A stretch of DNA of 64,000 nucleotides from Alphaproteobacteria bacterium (lineage in GTDB: Bacteria > Pseudomonadota > Alphaproteobacteria > SMXQ01). Numbering within the stretch: position 1 is the first letter of the stretch; each line of letters starts with the position of its first letter. The stretch lies in NCBI GenBank assembly GCA_009380075.1, contig WHSO01000006.1, forward strand, positions 21,431 through 85,430. Direction: 5' to 3'. Shown piece by piece: positions 19,935 through 28,521 of the stretch. The notes under the pieces were generated by a model, which saw only the letters and a program-made list of their open reading frames with translations, was not told the DNA's origin and did no database searches. The position numbers and the translations under genes were made by a program.

Positions 19935-22601
19935 ATGAGCTTCAGCATTTCGCCATCGTTTCCCGACCCGCGCGTCGCACCACGCGCGCAGGTGACGGCG
20001 GTCCTCGGCCCGACCAACACCGGCAAGACATACCTCGCGATCGAGCGCATGATGGGCCATGTCTCCGGCATGATGGGTTTCCCGCTGCGGCTGCTGGCGC
20101 GGGAGAACTACGACCGAGTCGTCGCCATCAAGGGCGTGGATGCGGTGGCGCTCGTCACCGGCGAGGAGAAGATCCTTCCGCCCAACCCGTCCTATTTCCT
20201 GTGCACGGTGGAATCGATGCCCTTGGCGCGCGAGGTCGCGTTCCTCGCCGTGGACGAGGTGCAACTCGCCGCCGATCCGGACCGCGGCCATATCTTCACC
20301 GACCGCATCCTCAACGCCCGTGGCTATGCCGAGACCATGCTGCTCGGCGCCGAAACCATTGCGCCGTTCATCCGCGCCCTGGTGCCCGGATGCGAATTCG
20401 TGTCGCGCCCCCGGTTTTCCTCGCTCACCCATGCCGGCGTGCACAAGATCACGCGCCTGCCGCCGCGCTCGGCGGTGGTGGCGTTCTCGGCGGCCTCGGT
20501 CTACGGCATCGCCGAGTTGCTGCGCCGTCAGCGCGGCGGCGCGGCCGTCGTCATGGGGGCGCTCAGCCCCCGCACCCGCAACGCCCAGGTCGCCATGTTC
20601 CAGAACGGTGAGGTGGATTACCTGGTGGCGACCGATGCCATCGGCATGGGGCTCAACATGGACGTCGCTCATGTCGCCTTCGGCGAACTGGCGAAATTCG
20701 ACGGCCGCCGCCGCCGCGGGTTGAGCGCGGCGGAGCTGGCGCAGATCGCCGGCCGCGCCGGCCGCCACATGTCCGACGGCACCTTCGGCACCACGGTCGA
20801 GGCCGGCGAACTCGCGCCCGAGATGGTCGCGGCGGTCGAGGGTCATCACTTCGAAAAGGTGCGCAGCATCTACTGGCGCAACAGCGATCTTTCCTTCCAC
20901 TCCATTGCCGCGCTCATGCGGTCGCTGGAGGCACCGTCGCCGATGCCGGGGATGATTGCCATGCGTGATGCGCCCGATCACCTTGCCCTCGGCATCCTTG
21001 CTGCCGATCCCGAATCCGTCCGCGCCGTCGCCGGGCCCGACGATGTGCGGCGGCTGTGGGACGTGTGCCAGATTCCCGATTTCCGGCGCGACGCGGGCGG
21101 CGGCCACGCACGGTTCGTGGCCGGCGTGTGGCGGCGCCTCGCGGCGGGCGGACACCTGCCGGACGACTGGATCGCGTCCCATATCGCGCGCCTCGACCGC
21201 GTCGACGGCGACATCGATACGCTGACGGGCCGTATCGACCACATCCGCACCTGGACCTATATCTCGCACCGCGCCGCCTGGCTGGAGGACGCGGGCCATT
21301 GGCAGGGCCTGACCCGCGCGGTCGAGGACCGCCTGTCCGACGCGCTGCACGACCGTCTCACCCAGCGCTTCGTCGACCGGCGTACCACGGCGCTGGTCAA
21401 GGGCCTGCGGGGGAAGGCGGACCTCGCCGCCGCGGTCGACGACGACGGTACCGTCGTCGTCGCCGGCCACGTCGTCGGGCGCCTCGAGGGATTCCGTTTC
21501 GTCGAGGCGCCGGCGCACCGCTCGGGCGACGACAGCGAGCTTGCGCGCAAGACCGCACGCGGCGCGGCCGCCCGTGCGCTGGGGCCGGAAATCACGCGGC
21601 GCCTCGATGCGGTCGCGGCACCCGGGGCCGGCGACAATGGGCTCGCCCTCGAAGACGACGGGCGGATCACCTGGAACGGGGCGCTCGTCGGCAATACCGG
21701 TCCGGGGCGGGATGCCCTCGGCCCCGTGGTACGCGCCGTGGCGAGCGACGTGGTCGACTCTCGCAGCCAGGCGCGGCTCGCCGTGGCGCTTCAGCACTGG
21801 CTCGATACGCATCTGCGCGCCCGCCTGGGGCCGCTCTTCCGGTCGCGGGATCGTGCCGGCGATGCCGCCCTTGCGTCGCCGGCACGCGGCATCCTGTTCC
21901 AGCTGGTCGAGGCGGTGGGCTGCGTTCCCCGCCGGCAGGTCGACACGCTGGTCCGCCAGTGCGACGGACGGGCGCGCAAGCAGCTCGCAGGGCTCGGCAT
22001 CCGCCTGGGGACCGAGTCGGTCTATGTCGACGGCCTGCATGGCGCAGGAGTCCGGCGGCTGCGCGCGGTGCTGGACGGCATTCACCGTCGCGATGCCGGC
22101 GCCGAGATCGCCGCCCGTGCCCGTGCCGTCGCGCGTGGCGCGCCGTCGGTCGCCCGCGACCACGCCCTTCCGGACACGTTCTACCGGGCCTGCGGCCTGA
22201 TCGCGCTCGGCCCCCGGGCGCTCGCCTGTCCGCGTGCGGAAGCCCTCGCCGCCGAAACACGGCGGCTCGCCCGCCAGGGCGCCTTCAGCGCAAGCCCGGC
22301 CCTGCGCCGCCTTGCCGGCGGCAGCATCGAGGATCTCGTGGGCGTTTTGCTGGCGCTTGGCTTCCGCAGCGAGGAAGGTCCGGCCGGGATCGGTTTCGCG
22401 GCGGCTACGGCGTCCCGTACGCACCGGCATCGCGTCCGTTCCGCCGCCGCCAAGGGATCGAAGGGAGACGCCGACGCGGCGGTTGCGGGTGCCAAGGCCA
22501 AGCCCGGGCGCCCGCGGCACGCGCCGCGCCAGGCGTCGGATTCGCCCTTCGCCGTGCTCGGCACCCTCACGCTGCGCCCGCGACGGGACGGCCCGCGGTG
22601 A
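19935..22601 (+). CDS. SUV3-type DExH-box RNA helicase
   Basis: An 888-aa helicase related to mitochondrial SUV3, the RNA-degradosome helicase. Motifs are Walker A GPTNTGKT (about residue 24), the DEVQ box in LAVDEVQLA (about 104), motif III LLGAETIAPF, motif V ATDAIGMGLNMD, and motif VI QIAGRAGRHMSDG. The long C-terminal half is Arg/Ala-rich and less conserved, ending in a basic tail. The ATG at 19935 (MSFSISPSFPDPR) is preferred; an earlier in-frame start would overlap the HPF gene. It overlaps the S4 gene by 4 nt (GTGA), a helicase/S4 pairing common in alphaproteobacteria and consistent with RNA processing or ribosome repair. Confidence 0.92.
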   Translation: MSFSISPSFPDPRVAPRAQVTAVLGPTNTGKTYLAIERMMGHVSGMMGFPLRLLARENYDRVVAIKGVDAVALVTGEEKILPPNPSYFLCTVESMPLAREVAFLAVDEVQLAADPDRGHIFTDRILNARGYAETMLLGAETIAPFIRALVPGCEFVSRPRFSSLTHAGVHKITRLPPRSAVVAFSAASVYGIAELLRRQRGGAAVVMGALSPRTRNAQVAMFQNGEVDYLVATDAIGMGLNMDVAHVAFGELAKFDGRRRRGLSAAELAQIAGRAGRHMSDGTFGTTVEAGELAPEMVAAVEGHHFEKVRSIYWRNSDLSFHSIAALMRSLEAPSPMPGMIAMRDAPDHLALGILAADPESVRAVAGPDDVRRLWDVCQIPDFRRDAGGGHARFVAGVWRRLAAGGHLPDDWIASHIARLDRVDGDIDTLTGRIDHIRTWTYISHRAAWLEDAGHWQGLTRAVEDRLSDALHDRLTQRFVDRRTTALVKGLRGKADLAAAVDDDGTVVVAGHVVGRLEGFRFVEAPAHRSGDDSELARKTARGAAARALGPEITRRLDAVAAPGAGDNGLALEDDGRITWNGALVGNTGPGRDALGPVVRAVASDVVDSRSQARLAVALQHWLDTHLRARLGPLFRSRDRAGDAALASPARGILFQLVEAVGCVPRRQVDTLVRQCDGRARKQLAGLGIRLGTESVYVDGLHGAGVRRLRAVLDGIHRRDAGAEIAARARAVARGAPSVARDHALPDTFYRACGLIALGPRALACPRAEALAAETRRLARQGAFSASPALRRLAGGSIEDLVGVLLALGFRSEEGPAGIGFAAATASRTHRHRVRSAAAKGSKGDADAAVAGAKAKPGRPRHAPRQASDSPFAVLGTLTLRPRRDGPR

Positions 22602-23026
22602 CCACGGCCCGGATGTCGCCCGACGCCCCCGCATCCGCCGTTCCCGGCCTGCGCGTCGACAAGTGGCTGTGGTTCGCCCGCTTCTTCAAGAGCCGTACCC
22701 TCGCGGCGCGCCATTGCGCCGCCGGCCGCGTGCGCATCAACGGGACCCGCGTCGTCAAGGCTCATGCGCCCGTCGTTCCCGGCGACGTGCTGACCTTTGC
22801 CACGGGCGGCGCGCGCATTCATGTGGTGCGCGTCCTCGCCCTCGGCACGCGGCGGGGGCCGGCGCCCGAGGCGCGCACACTCTACCTCGACCTCGATCCT
22901 CCCTCCGCCGGGAATGCCGCGTCCCCGGGGCCTGAGGTGGCATCCGGCCCCCGGCGCGCGCCGGGATCGGGCCGTCCGACCAAGGCCGACCGCCGGGCGC
23001 TGGAGCTGCTGCGCGGCGAGCGCTGA
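22598..23026 (+). CDS. S4-domain RNA-binding protein (HslR/Hsp15-like)
   Basis: A 142-aa protein with an N-terminal S4 domain: RVDKWLWFARFFKSRTLAAR and VRINGTRVVKAH. Hsp15 binds stalled 50S subunits carrying nascent chains, and this protein has the same domain plus a basic C-terminal tail (RRAPGSGRPTKADRRALELL). The GTG at 22598 overlaps the helicase stop (GTGA); an ATG at 22613 is the alternative. Translational coupling to the helicase suggests that both act on RNA or ribosomes. The next gene converges on it after 27 nt. Confidence 0.88.
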   Translation: MTTARMSPDAPASAVPGLRVDKWLWFARFFKSRTLAARHCAAGRVRINGTRVVKAHAPVVPGDVLTFATGGARIHVVRVLALGTRRGPAPEARTLYLDLDPPSAGNAASPGPEVASGPRRAPGSGRPTKADRRALELLRGER

Positions 23027-23053
23027 GCGCCGCGGCGCGATCCGGGGTGATCG

Positions 23054-23683
23054 TCACGCCCTGCGGAACACCAGGGACAGGTTGTTGGCCGGCATCGGCA
23101 CCGTTTCGGCATGGACCATGCCGTGCCGGGCGGCTTCGTCGATGACGGTCCCGAGATCGCGGATACCCCATGCCGGGTTGCGCGCCCGCAGGCTGCGGTC
23201 GAATGCGGCATTCGACGGCGCGGTATGTGCGCCGCCGACACGGTAAGGCCCGTAGAGGTAAAGCACCCCACCCGGGGGCAGCAGGCGTCCGGCCCCGGCC
23301 ATCAGCCCTTCACAGGCGGCGAATGGGGCGATATGGATCATGTTGACGGAGACGATGGCATCGGGCGTGAATCCGGGCGGCAGGGGCCAGTCGGGCCGGG
23401 CGACATCGAGGCGCATCGGCGCCAGCACATTGGGCACTTGCGCCGCCCCGAGCCAGGCCGCGGCGGAGGCGACCGCCTCGGCGTCGACGTCGGTGGACAG
23501 CCAACGCAGATGGGGCAGCGCTGCGGCAAAATACGGCGCCTGTTCGCCGGGGCCGCAGCCGATCTCCAGCACCGCCGTGGCCCCGGCCAGCACCCGCCGC
23601 AGCACCGCGAGGATGGGGTCGCGGTTGCGGAGCGTATGCGGGGCGTGAACGGCGCCCGCGGGGACGTCCGGCGGTCCGGTCAT
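23054..23683 (-). CDS. DUF938 family SAM-dependent methyltransferase
   Basis: A 209-aa class I methyltransferase-like protein of the DUF938 family. It shows motif [17 protein letters not shown], the acidic residue in [10 protein letters not shown], and the DUF938-typical [17 protein letters not shown] and [12 protein letters not shown] segments. It is predicted cytoplasmic with unknown substrate. It is convergent with the S4 gene and divergent from fdxA, so probably monocistronic. Confidence 0.87.
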   Translation of the reverse strand: MTGPPDVPAGAVHAPHTLRNRDPILAVLRRVLAGATAVLEIGCGPGEQAPYFAAALPHLRWLSTDVDAEAVASAAAWLGAAQVPNVLAPMRLDVARPDWPLPPGFTPDAIVSVNMIHIAPFAACEGLMAGAGRLLPPGGVLYLYGPYRVGGAHTAPSNAAFDRSLRARNPAWGIRDLGTVIDEAARHGMVHAETVPMPANNLSLVFRRA

Positions 23684-23842
23684 GGCCGGAACCTAGACGT
23701 CCCGGCGCCGTCCCGCAACCGCGCCCACCGCCGCGTCCCTGTGGCTTGCCGTGGCATGGGCGCTGTGATACCCAAGGCGCCCGAGAGGGAACGAGACGGG
23801 CGGCCGCAACCGCCAGGACTGCGTGAAGGGACAGAACGGCAG

Positions 23843-24187
23843 ATGACTTACCTAGTGACCGACGCCTGCGTGAAGTGCAAGTACATGGATTGCGTCGAGG
23901 TTTGCCCGGTGGATTGCTTTTACGAGGGCGAGAATTTCCTCGTCATCAACCCGGACGAATGCATCGATTGCGGCGTGTGCGAGCCCGAATGCCCGGTCGA
24001 GGCGATCAAGCCCGACACCGAGGGCGATCTGTCCAAGTGGCTGGAAATCAATACGAAATACGCCGAATCGTGGCCCAATATCACGCGCAAGGGTGAGCCC
24101 CCCGCCGACGCCGACGCGTGGAAGGACGTCAAGGACAAGTTCGACGCGCATTTCAGCCCGAACCCGGGCAAATCCGGGCAGTCCTGA
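23843..24187 (+). CDS. fdxA: 7Fe ferredoxin ([3Fe-4S][4Fe-4S])
   Basis: A 114-aa FdxA-type ferredoxin. The cysteine pattern is [18 protein letters not shown] for the first binding region and [16 protein letters not shown] for the second, as in Azotobacter ferredoxin I. The C-terminal extension after residue 58 ([20 protein letters not shown]) is the family norm. The ATG at 23843 has AAGGGA about 12 nt upstream. The fdxA-carD adjacency is frequent in alphaproteobacteria. It is a soluble electron carrier; its partners are not identifiable here. Confidence 0.95.
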   Translation: MTYLVTDACVKCKYMDCVEVCPVDCFYEGENFLVINPDECIDCGVCEPECPVEAIKPDTEGDLSKWLEINTKYAESWPNITRKGEPPADADAWKDVKDKFDAHFSPNPGKSGQS

Positions 24188-24270
24188 CGTCCCGAAGCAG
24201 CCCGAAATGGCGTTTCACTTGAAATGCTAGGATTCGGGGCAAATTTCTGATATATTACAAAGCAAGCGGG

Positions 24271-24305
24271 CGGGATTAACCATTTGAAATAATGGCTTAA
24301 TCCCG
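24271..24305 (+). other. Hairpin in the fdxA-carD intergenic region
   Basis: A two-part stem: CGGGATTAA (24271-24279) pairs with TTAATCCCG (24297-24305), and inside it CCATT pairs with AATGG, leaving a 6-nt loop and one bulged C. No T-tract follows. It may be an fdxA terminator or a carD leader element. An extended -10-like TGATATATT lies just upstream (about 24248-24256). TTAACCAT inside it is a CtrA half-site. The rest of 24188-24513 shows nothing further. Confidence 0.4.
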
Positions 24306-24513
24306 ACCAGCCCATAAAGGACGCGGGGCCGGTACGGTCGGTCCGCGCATTCCGTCAGGGAATCGAACCGCATAAGGGGAATGCCGTCGATCCGGCATGC
24401 CGCGGTTCGTTTGCGGCTGATGCGAAAGCCCGGGCTCCCGCGGAACAGGTTTGTCCATTCCGTTGCAATGTATCAGCGTGGAACGCGTTCCAGTGAGGAT
24501 GCAAGGACCAGAG

Positions 24514-25527
24514 ATGGCAACCAAGAAAAAGCGTAACACCAGATCCGCATCGAAGACCCGGGCCCGGACGCACACCCGCAAGCCCAGCCGGAAGGCCGTG
24601 CCGCGAAAGGCTCTTAACAAGGCGGCGGCCAAGGCAAAAGCCCGGCCCAAGGCGAAGGCCGCGGCCGCGCCGAGGGCACGTTCCAGGGCCAAACCCGTGG
24701 TCAAGAAAGCGGCCAACACAAAGGCGAAATCAAAAAAGATGGTAAAGTCCAAGTCCGTATCCGCAAAGCGCGGCGCATCCTCAAACAGCGTTCGGTCTGT
24801 AAAGGCAGTGGCGAAGAAGCGTCCGCCGGTCAAGGCGACGGCGAAGAAACCGGTCCGGGCCGCAGCGCCGAAGCCTGCGGCCAAGGCACCGGCCCGAAAG
24901 CCCGTTCCCGCCAAGACGGCGACGAAGCCCGTTCCCGCCAAGGCCGCCACCGGTCACGCGCCGGCCAAACCGGTGGCGAAGGCGGTACCGGCGAAAGCGC
25001 CGGCCAAGCCCGGCAAGCCGTTCTCGGTCAAGAAGCTCGGCGATTTTGCCTGCGGCGACTACGTCGTCTATCCGACCCATGGCGTCGGCAAGATAGAAGC
25101 GATCGAAGAGCAGGATATTGCCGGTTTCACGCTGCGTCTCTACGTCGTCCGGTTCGAGAAGGAAAAGATGACGTTGCGCGTCCCGGTCAACAAGGCGGAG
25201 GATTCCGGGCTGCGGAAGCTGTCGACGCGCCAGCAGATCGACGTTGCCCTTTCGACCCTGAAGGGCCGCTCCCGCGTCTCGCGTGCCATGTGGTCGCGCC
25301 GGGCGCAGGAGTACGAGGCCAAGATCAACTCGGGTGATCCCGTTTCCATTGCCGAGGTGGTGCGCGATCTGCACCGTAACGCCGGCCAGCCCGACCAGTC
25401 CTATTCCGAGCGGCAGATCTACGAAGCCGCGCTGGAACGGCTGGCGCGGGAGCTGGCGGCGGTCGAGCGGATCGATTCCGACGCCGCCGCAGTCAAGCTG
25501 GAGCAGTTCCTGGTCAAGGCGGCCTGA
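24514..25527 (+). CDS. CarD/CdnL-family RNA polymerase-binding regulator with histone-H1-like N-terminal tail
   Basis: A 337-aa fusion. Residues 1 to about 170 are a low-complexity Lys/Ala/Pro/Arg tail with repeats such as KPVPAKTATKPVPAKAATG, resembling eukaryotic histone H1 and bacterial H1-like proteins. From about residue 173 a standard CarD domain follows: FACGDYVVYPTHGVGKIEAI (the RNA polymerase beta-binding Tudor part), then the helical DNA-binding part with SRAMWSRRAQEYEAKINSGD and the conserved tryptophan. CarD proteins stabilise the open promoter complex. The ATG at 24514 has AAGGA about 7 nt upstream. Myxococcus CarD joins the same domain to an HMGA-like basic tail, but at the C-terminus; here the order is reversed. 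Confidence 0.9.
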   Translation: MATKKKRNTRSASKTRARTHTRKPSRKAVPRKALNKAAAKAKARPKAKAAAAPRARSRAKPVVKKAANTKAKSKKMVKSKSVSAKRGASSNSVRSVKAVAKKRPPVKATAKKPVRAAAPKPAAKAPARKPVPAKTATKPVPAKAATGHAPAKPVAKAVPAKAPAKPGKPFSVKKLGDFACGDYVVYPTHGVGKIEAIEEQDIAGFTLRLYVVRFEKEKMTLRVPVNKAEDSGLRKLSTRQQIDVALSTLKGRSRVSRAMWSRRAQEYEAKINSGDPVSIAEVVRDLHRNAGQPDQSYSERQIYEAALERLARELAAVERIDSDAAAVKLEQFLVKAA

Positions 25528-25624
25528 GACTGCCGCAGCGCGAGATCGGGGGCCGGCCGCCGGGTACGAGGCCGGCCCTCATGCTGTGCGGTCGTCCAGC
25601 AAAAGGCCGGGGTCAAGAAGGATC

Positions 25625-26101
25625 ATGACGGCACTTCGCGTCATCTCGGGCGGGCAGACCGGTGTCGATCGCGCCGCGCTCGATGCCGCGTTGGAGGCGG
25701 GGCTTGACGTCGGCGGCTCGTGCCCCCGTAGCCGGCTGGCCGAGGACGGAACGATCCCCAGCATTTACCCCTTGCGTGAAACGCCCGGCCGCGACACCGC
25801 CGAACGGACCCGCGCCAATGTCGCCGAGGCCGATGCGACGCTGATTCTGGTTCCCGGCCCGGATCCCGCGGCGTGGGGAGGGGGTACCCGCCTCACCCGG
25901 CGCTGCGCACGCCGTCTGGGCAAGCCGCTTCGCGTCGCCGTCCTTGGCGGCCATGACGCCGTCGCGGTGGCCGGTGTTCGCGACTGGCTTCGCGCCAGCG
26001 GCGCCGTCACCCTCAACGTCGCCGGCCCGCGCGAGAGCATCGCACCGGGCATCTACGATAGGGCGCACCGGTTTCTCGTTAGCCTATTTGGGACGCCCTA
26101 G
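25625..26101 (+). CDS. YpsA/MoCo-carrier-like Rossmann protein
   Basis: A 158-aa protein of the putative molybdenum-carrier/cpYpsA group within the SLOG/Rossmann superfamily. The nucleotide-binding loop is VISGGQTGVDRAALDAALEA, followed by GGSCPRSRLAEDG and ESIAPGIYDRAHRFL near the C-terminus. The ATG at 25625 has AAGGA in position. The name reflects structural homology only, and the function is not established. It converges on the M48 protease gene, with the two TAG stops sharing CTAG (26098-26101). Confidence 0.8.
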   Translation: MTALRVISGGQTGVDRAALDAALEAGLDVGGSCPRSRLAEDGTIPSIYPLRETPGRDTAERTRANVAEADATLILVPGPDPAAWGGGTRLTRRCARRLGKPLRVAVLGGHDAVAVAGVRDWLRASGAVTLNVAGPRESIAPGIYDRAHRFLVSLFGTP

Positions 26102-27591
26102 TTTCCCGCGGCGACCAGCTTGACCGTCTGCCCAGGGCGCAGGGCCTCGCCCGCGCCGAGGCCGTTGAGGGCGCGGAAGCGCTCGACCTTCAGCTTCTCG
26201 AACGGCAGGCGCGCCGCCAGGCTTTCCGCGGTCTCGCCGGCCCGCACCTGATGCAGGCGGATGCGCCAGGGCTTCCACGTGGCGGCTTCGGATGCCGACA
26301 CGTTGCGGAAGGAATAGGTCGTTTCGCGGAACGCCTGCGACAAGCCTTGCGTCTTGGCCGTGGGGCTCAGGAACATCATCCGCCAGATCTGGGTCGCGCT
26401 GCCCTGGATCGCGACCAGCCGCAGGTCCATGGTGCCTTGGTTGGTGCGCGCGCGAACGGTTCCGGTCGCTGCCGGCAGGCCGTTGATGGTGACCTCCTCC
26501 CGGTTGTCGACGCGCAATCCCTTGGCCCAGACGTTGATCATGTAGTCGTACATGCTGCGCGTGCCCGGACGCTTGGCCCCGTCGAAGACGATGAGGGCGT
26601 TGTCCGGGCCCTTGGCGATGACACGCTGGGGCCCGTTGGCGAGCTCGAACCTCTCCGGCACGCGGAAGCGGAAGCGTAGTTCCGGATGCAGGAAGTCGCG
26701 GCCCCGCGCAAAGCCGTGGGACGGGCTGTCGCCGTAGATCATCCCGTCGATCTTGCGGAGGTAGACGTCGCGACCGACGATGGGATTGGCGACGGGAATG
26801 TTCCCGGCGGCCTCCGCCGCGCGCTCGACCCGTTCGACGGTGCGCGGGTGGGTGGCCATCAGGTCGCGCTCGTCGATCTTGCCGGGGGGAAGACCCTGCA
26901 ACTGCGCTTCCACCTGGGAATGGGCGCGGAGCGAGGCGAGGAAACTCGACATTGCCCGGGCGTCGAATCCGGCGCGCTTGAGATAACGCACGCCGAGCGT
27001 GTCGGCCTGGAACTCCTGGTCGCGGGAATAACCCCGCAGATAGAGCCCGGCGCCGGAGCCGGCGAGGTTCGCCAGTTCTCGCGATCCGGTCAGGATTCCG
27101 ACGATGCCAACGCCGACCTGGGCCAGTACGCTCTGGCTGTAGCGCTGGGCCGAATGCCGCGCCGTGACATGGCCGATCTCGTGGGCGAGGACACCGGCGA
27201 GCTCGGCCTCGGAATTGGCCAGTGCCAGCAGCCCGCGCGACACGTGAACGTAGCCGCCCGGAAGCGCAAAAGCGTTGACCATGTCGCTGTCGAGCAGGGT
27301 AAAAGTGTATTTCAGGTTGGGGAGATCCGAGGCGCGCGCCAGCAACTGGCCGACGGAATCGACGTAGCGGACTAGGTCCCGGTCCGTCACCTCGCCACCG
27401 AAGGCGGCGACCAGCTTGGGATGTTCCGTGTCGCCGATCTTCTGCTCTTCCTCGGCCGACATGAAGCTGAGCATCTGTCCGCCGGTCGCGGGGTTGGTGG
27501 CGCAACCCGCAATCCACGGCACCAGCACCGCCAGCAGCGCCAGTGCCGATACCGCCCGTCCCCGGGGGTTGGACCTCATACGCATCCTCAT
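26098..27591 (-). CDS. M48-family metalloprotease lipoprotein (BepA-like) with C-terminal LysM-like domain
   Basis: A 497-aa periplasmic zinc protease. The N-terminus has a lipoprotein signal peptide with lipobox IAGC (about residue 30). The peptidase M48 core includes the zinc site HEIGH in LAHEIGHVTARH and the third-ligand region DQEFQADTLGVRYL. The last 50 residues (LHQVRAGETAESLAARLPFE) resemble LysM. The length matches the outer-membrane quality-control BepA/YfgC type without a TPR domain. The start at 27591 overlaps the nuclease-like stop as ATGA, indicating one operon. Alternative ATGs lie at 27585 and 27579. Confidence 0.92.
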   Translation of the reverse strand: MRMRMRSNPRGRAVSALALLAVLVPWIAGCATNPATGGQMLSFMSAEEEQKIGDTEHPKLVAAFGGEVTDRDLVRYVDSVGQLLARASDLPNLKYTFTLLDSDMVNAFALPGGYVHVSRGLLALANSEAELAGVLAHEIGHVTARHSAQRYSQSVLAQVGVGIVGILTGSRELANLAGSGAGLYLRGYSRDQEFQADTLGVRYLKRAGFDARAMSSFLASLRAHSQVEAQLQGLPPGKIDERDLMATHPRTVERVERAAEAAGNIPVANPIVGRDVYLRKIDGMIYGDSPSHGFARGRDFLHPELRFRFRVPERFELANGPQRVIAKGPDNALIVFDGAKRPGTRSMYDYMINVWAKGLRVDNREEVTINGLPAATGTVRARTNQGTMDLRLVAIQGSATQIWRMMFLSPTAKTQGLSQAFRETTYSFRNVSASEAATWKPWRIRLHQVRAGETAESLAARLPFEKLKVERFRALNGLGAGEALRPGQTVKLVAAGN

Positions 27592-28424
27592 GGTTCAAGC
27601 ACCTCGATCTGTTCGGGGTGGGTGGATTCGATCATCGGCCCGTTGTAGCGGCGCAGCCATCCTCGTACCCGTACCCGCTTGCCCTGTAGGCCTTCCAGTT
27701 TACGGCCAAAAACGGGGCGAAATGTGGCATTTGCGCGCCTGGGTACGACGATGGTGAAATCCGTGCGCCAGTCCGGGCCGAAGTTGAGATAGCCCCGTCC
27801 GCGCACCTCGGCCACGGCAAGGACGCGGCCTTCGACCAGCTCGAACCCGCCGACGTAGCGGGCCGCCTCCTCGGCGCTGCGCACGCGATAATGGGCGAGC
27901 GACCAGATACCGCGCCGGGCGGCGCGGGCGGCGCGTTCGAGGGCGTACATCTCCCTCGTCGCGGCGCGGTTGTCTTCGAAGGTGTAGACCCGCGCGAGCC
28001 CCCGGGCCAGCATCTCCCCCTGCAGCCAGAGCCCGTCGTCGCGCACCAGATGCGCCAGCCCCCGGCCATGCCGGTCCGCCCGCGCCCCGCCGAAATGCGG
28101 CGTCACGCGCCGGCCGAGGGCGAGTGATTCGAGTACCTTGCGTGCCTCCGGCGCCAGCGGCCAGGTCGGGAAACCGGCGCGGCCGAGTGGCAGCTTGGGG
28201 GCCTGGATGCCGACGAGGCGCACGGTGCGTCCGTCGGTCAGCACCACGGTGTCGCCGTCGGTTACCTCGACCGCCGTGCCGGGCGGGCCCGCGACCAGTC
28301 CGGGCGGCAGGACGGTACCCTCGCGCGCCGGGGCTGGTTGCGCTCCGGCCCCGAACAGGAAGGCCAGCGCCACGACGATCCTGAACGTCGCGGCAGCCGT
28401 GACGGCGGCCTGAATGATCATCAT
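27588..28424 (-). CDS. Thermonuclease (SNase)-fold protein lacking key catalytic residues
   Basis: An exported SNase-domain protein (about 278 aa from ATG 28424; ATG 28448 is possible) with signal segment FRIVVALAFLFGAGAQPAPA. The OB-fold motifs are recognisable: VTDGDTVVLTDG, TVRLVGIQAP and DRHGRGLAHLV. Compared with staphylococcal nuclease, the DTPE motif (Asp40, Glu43) reads QAPK here, while the two arginines are kept. This makes nuclease activity doubtful and a binding or envelope role more likely. It is the first gene of an operon with the M48 protease (4-nt overlap). The same variant appears typical of an alphaproteobacterial subfamily, from memory. Confidence 0.8.
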   Translation of the reverse strand: MMIIQAAVTAAATFRIVVALAFLFGAGAQPAPAREGTVLPPGLVAGPPGTAVEVTDGDTVVLTDGRTVRLVGIQAPKLPLGRAGFPTWPLAPEARKVLESLALGRRVTPHFGGARADRHGRGLAHLVRDDGLWLQGEMLARGLARVYTFEDNRAATREMYALERAARAARRGIWSLAHYRVRSAEEAARYVGGFELVEGRVLAVAEVRGRGYLNFGPDWRTDFTIVVPRRANATFRPVFGRKLEGLQGKRVRVRGWLRRYNGPMIESTHPEQIEVLEP

Positions 28425-28521
28425 GGCGACAGTGTAGCGCCGCGCCATCGTACGGCAAACGTGCCGAAAGTCGTCGCGGCGCCACCAGCGCCTTTGACCG
28501 CACGGCCACGGCCTCGGTAAG

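Noticed and set aside
19830..22634. Open frame of over 900 codons opposite the SUV3-like helicase
   Set aside because: The plus-strand frame carries all helicase motifs in order. The antisense frame is Arg/Gly-rich with no family signature, a common GC-rich shadow.
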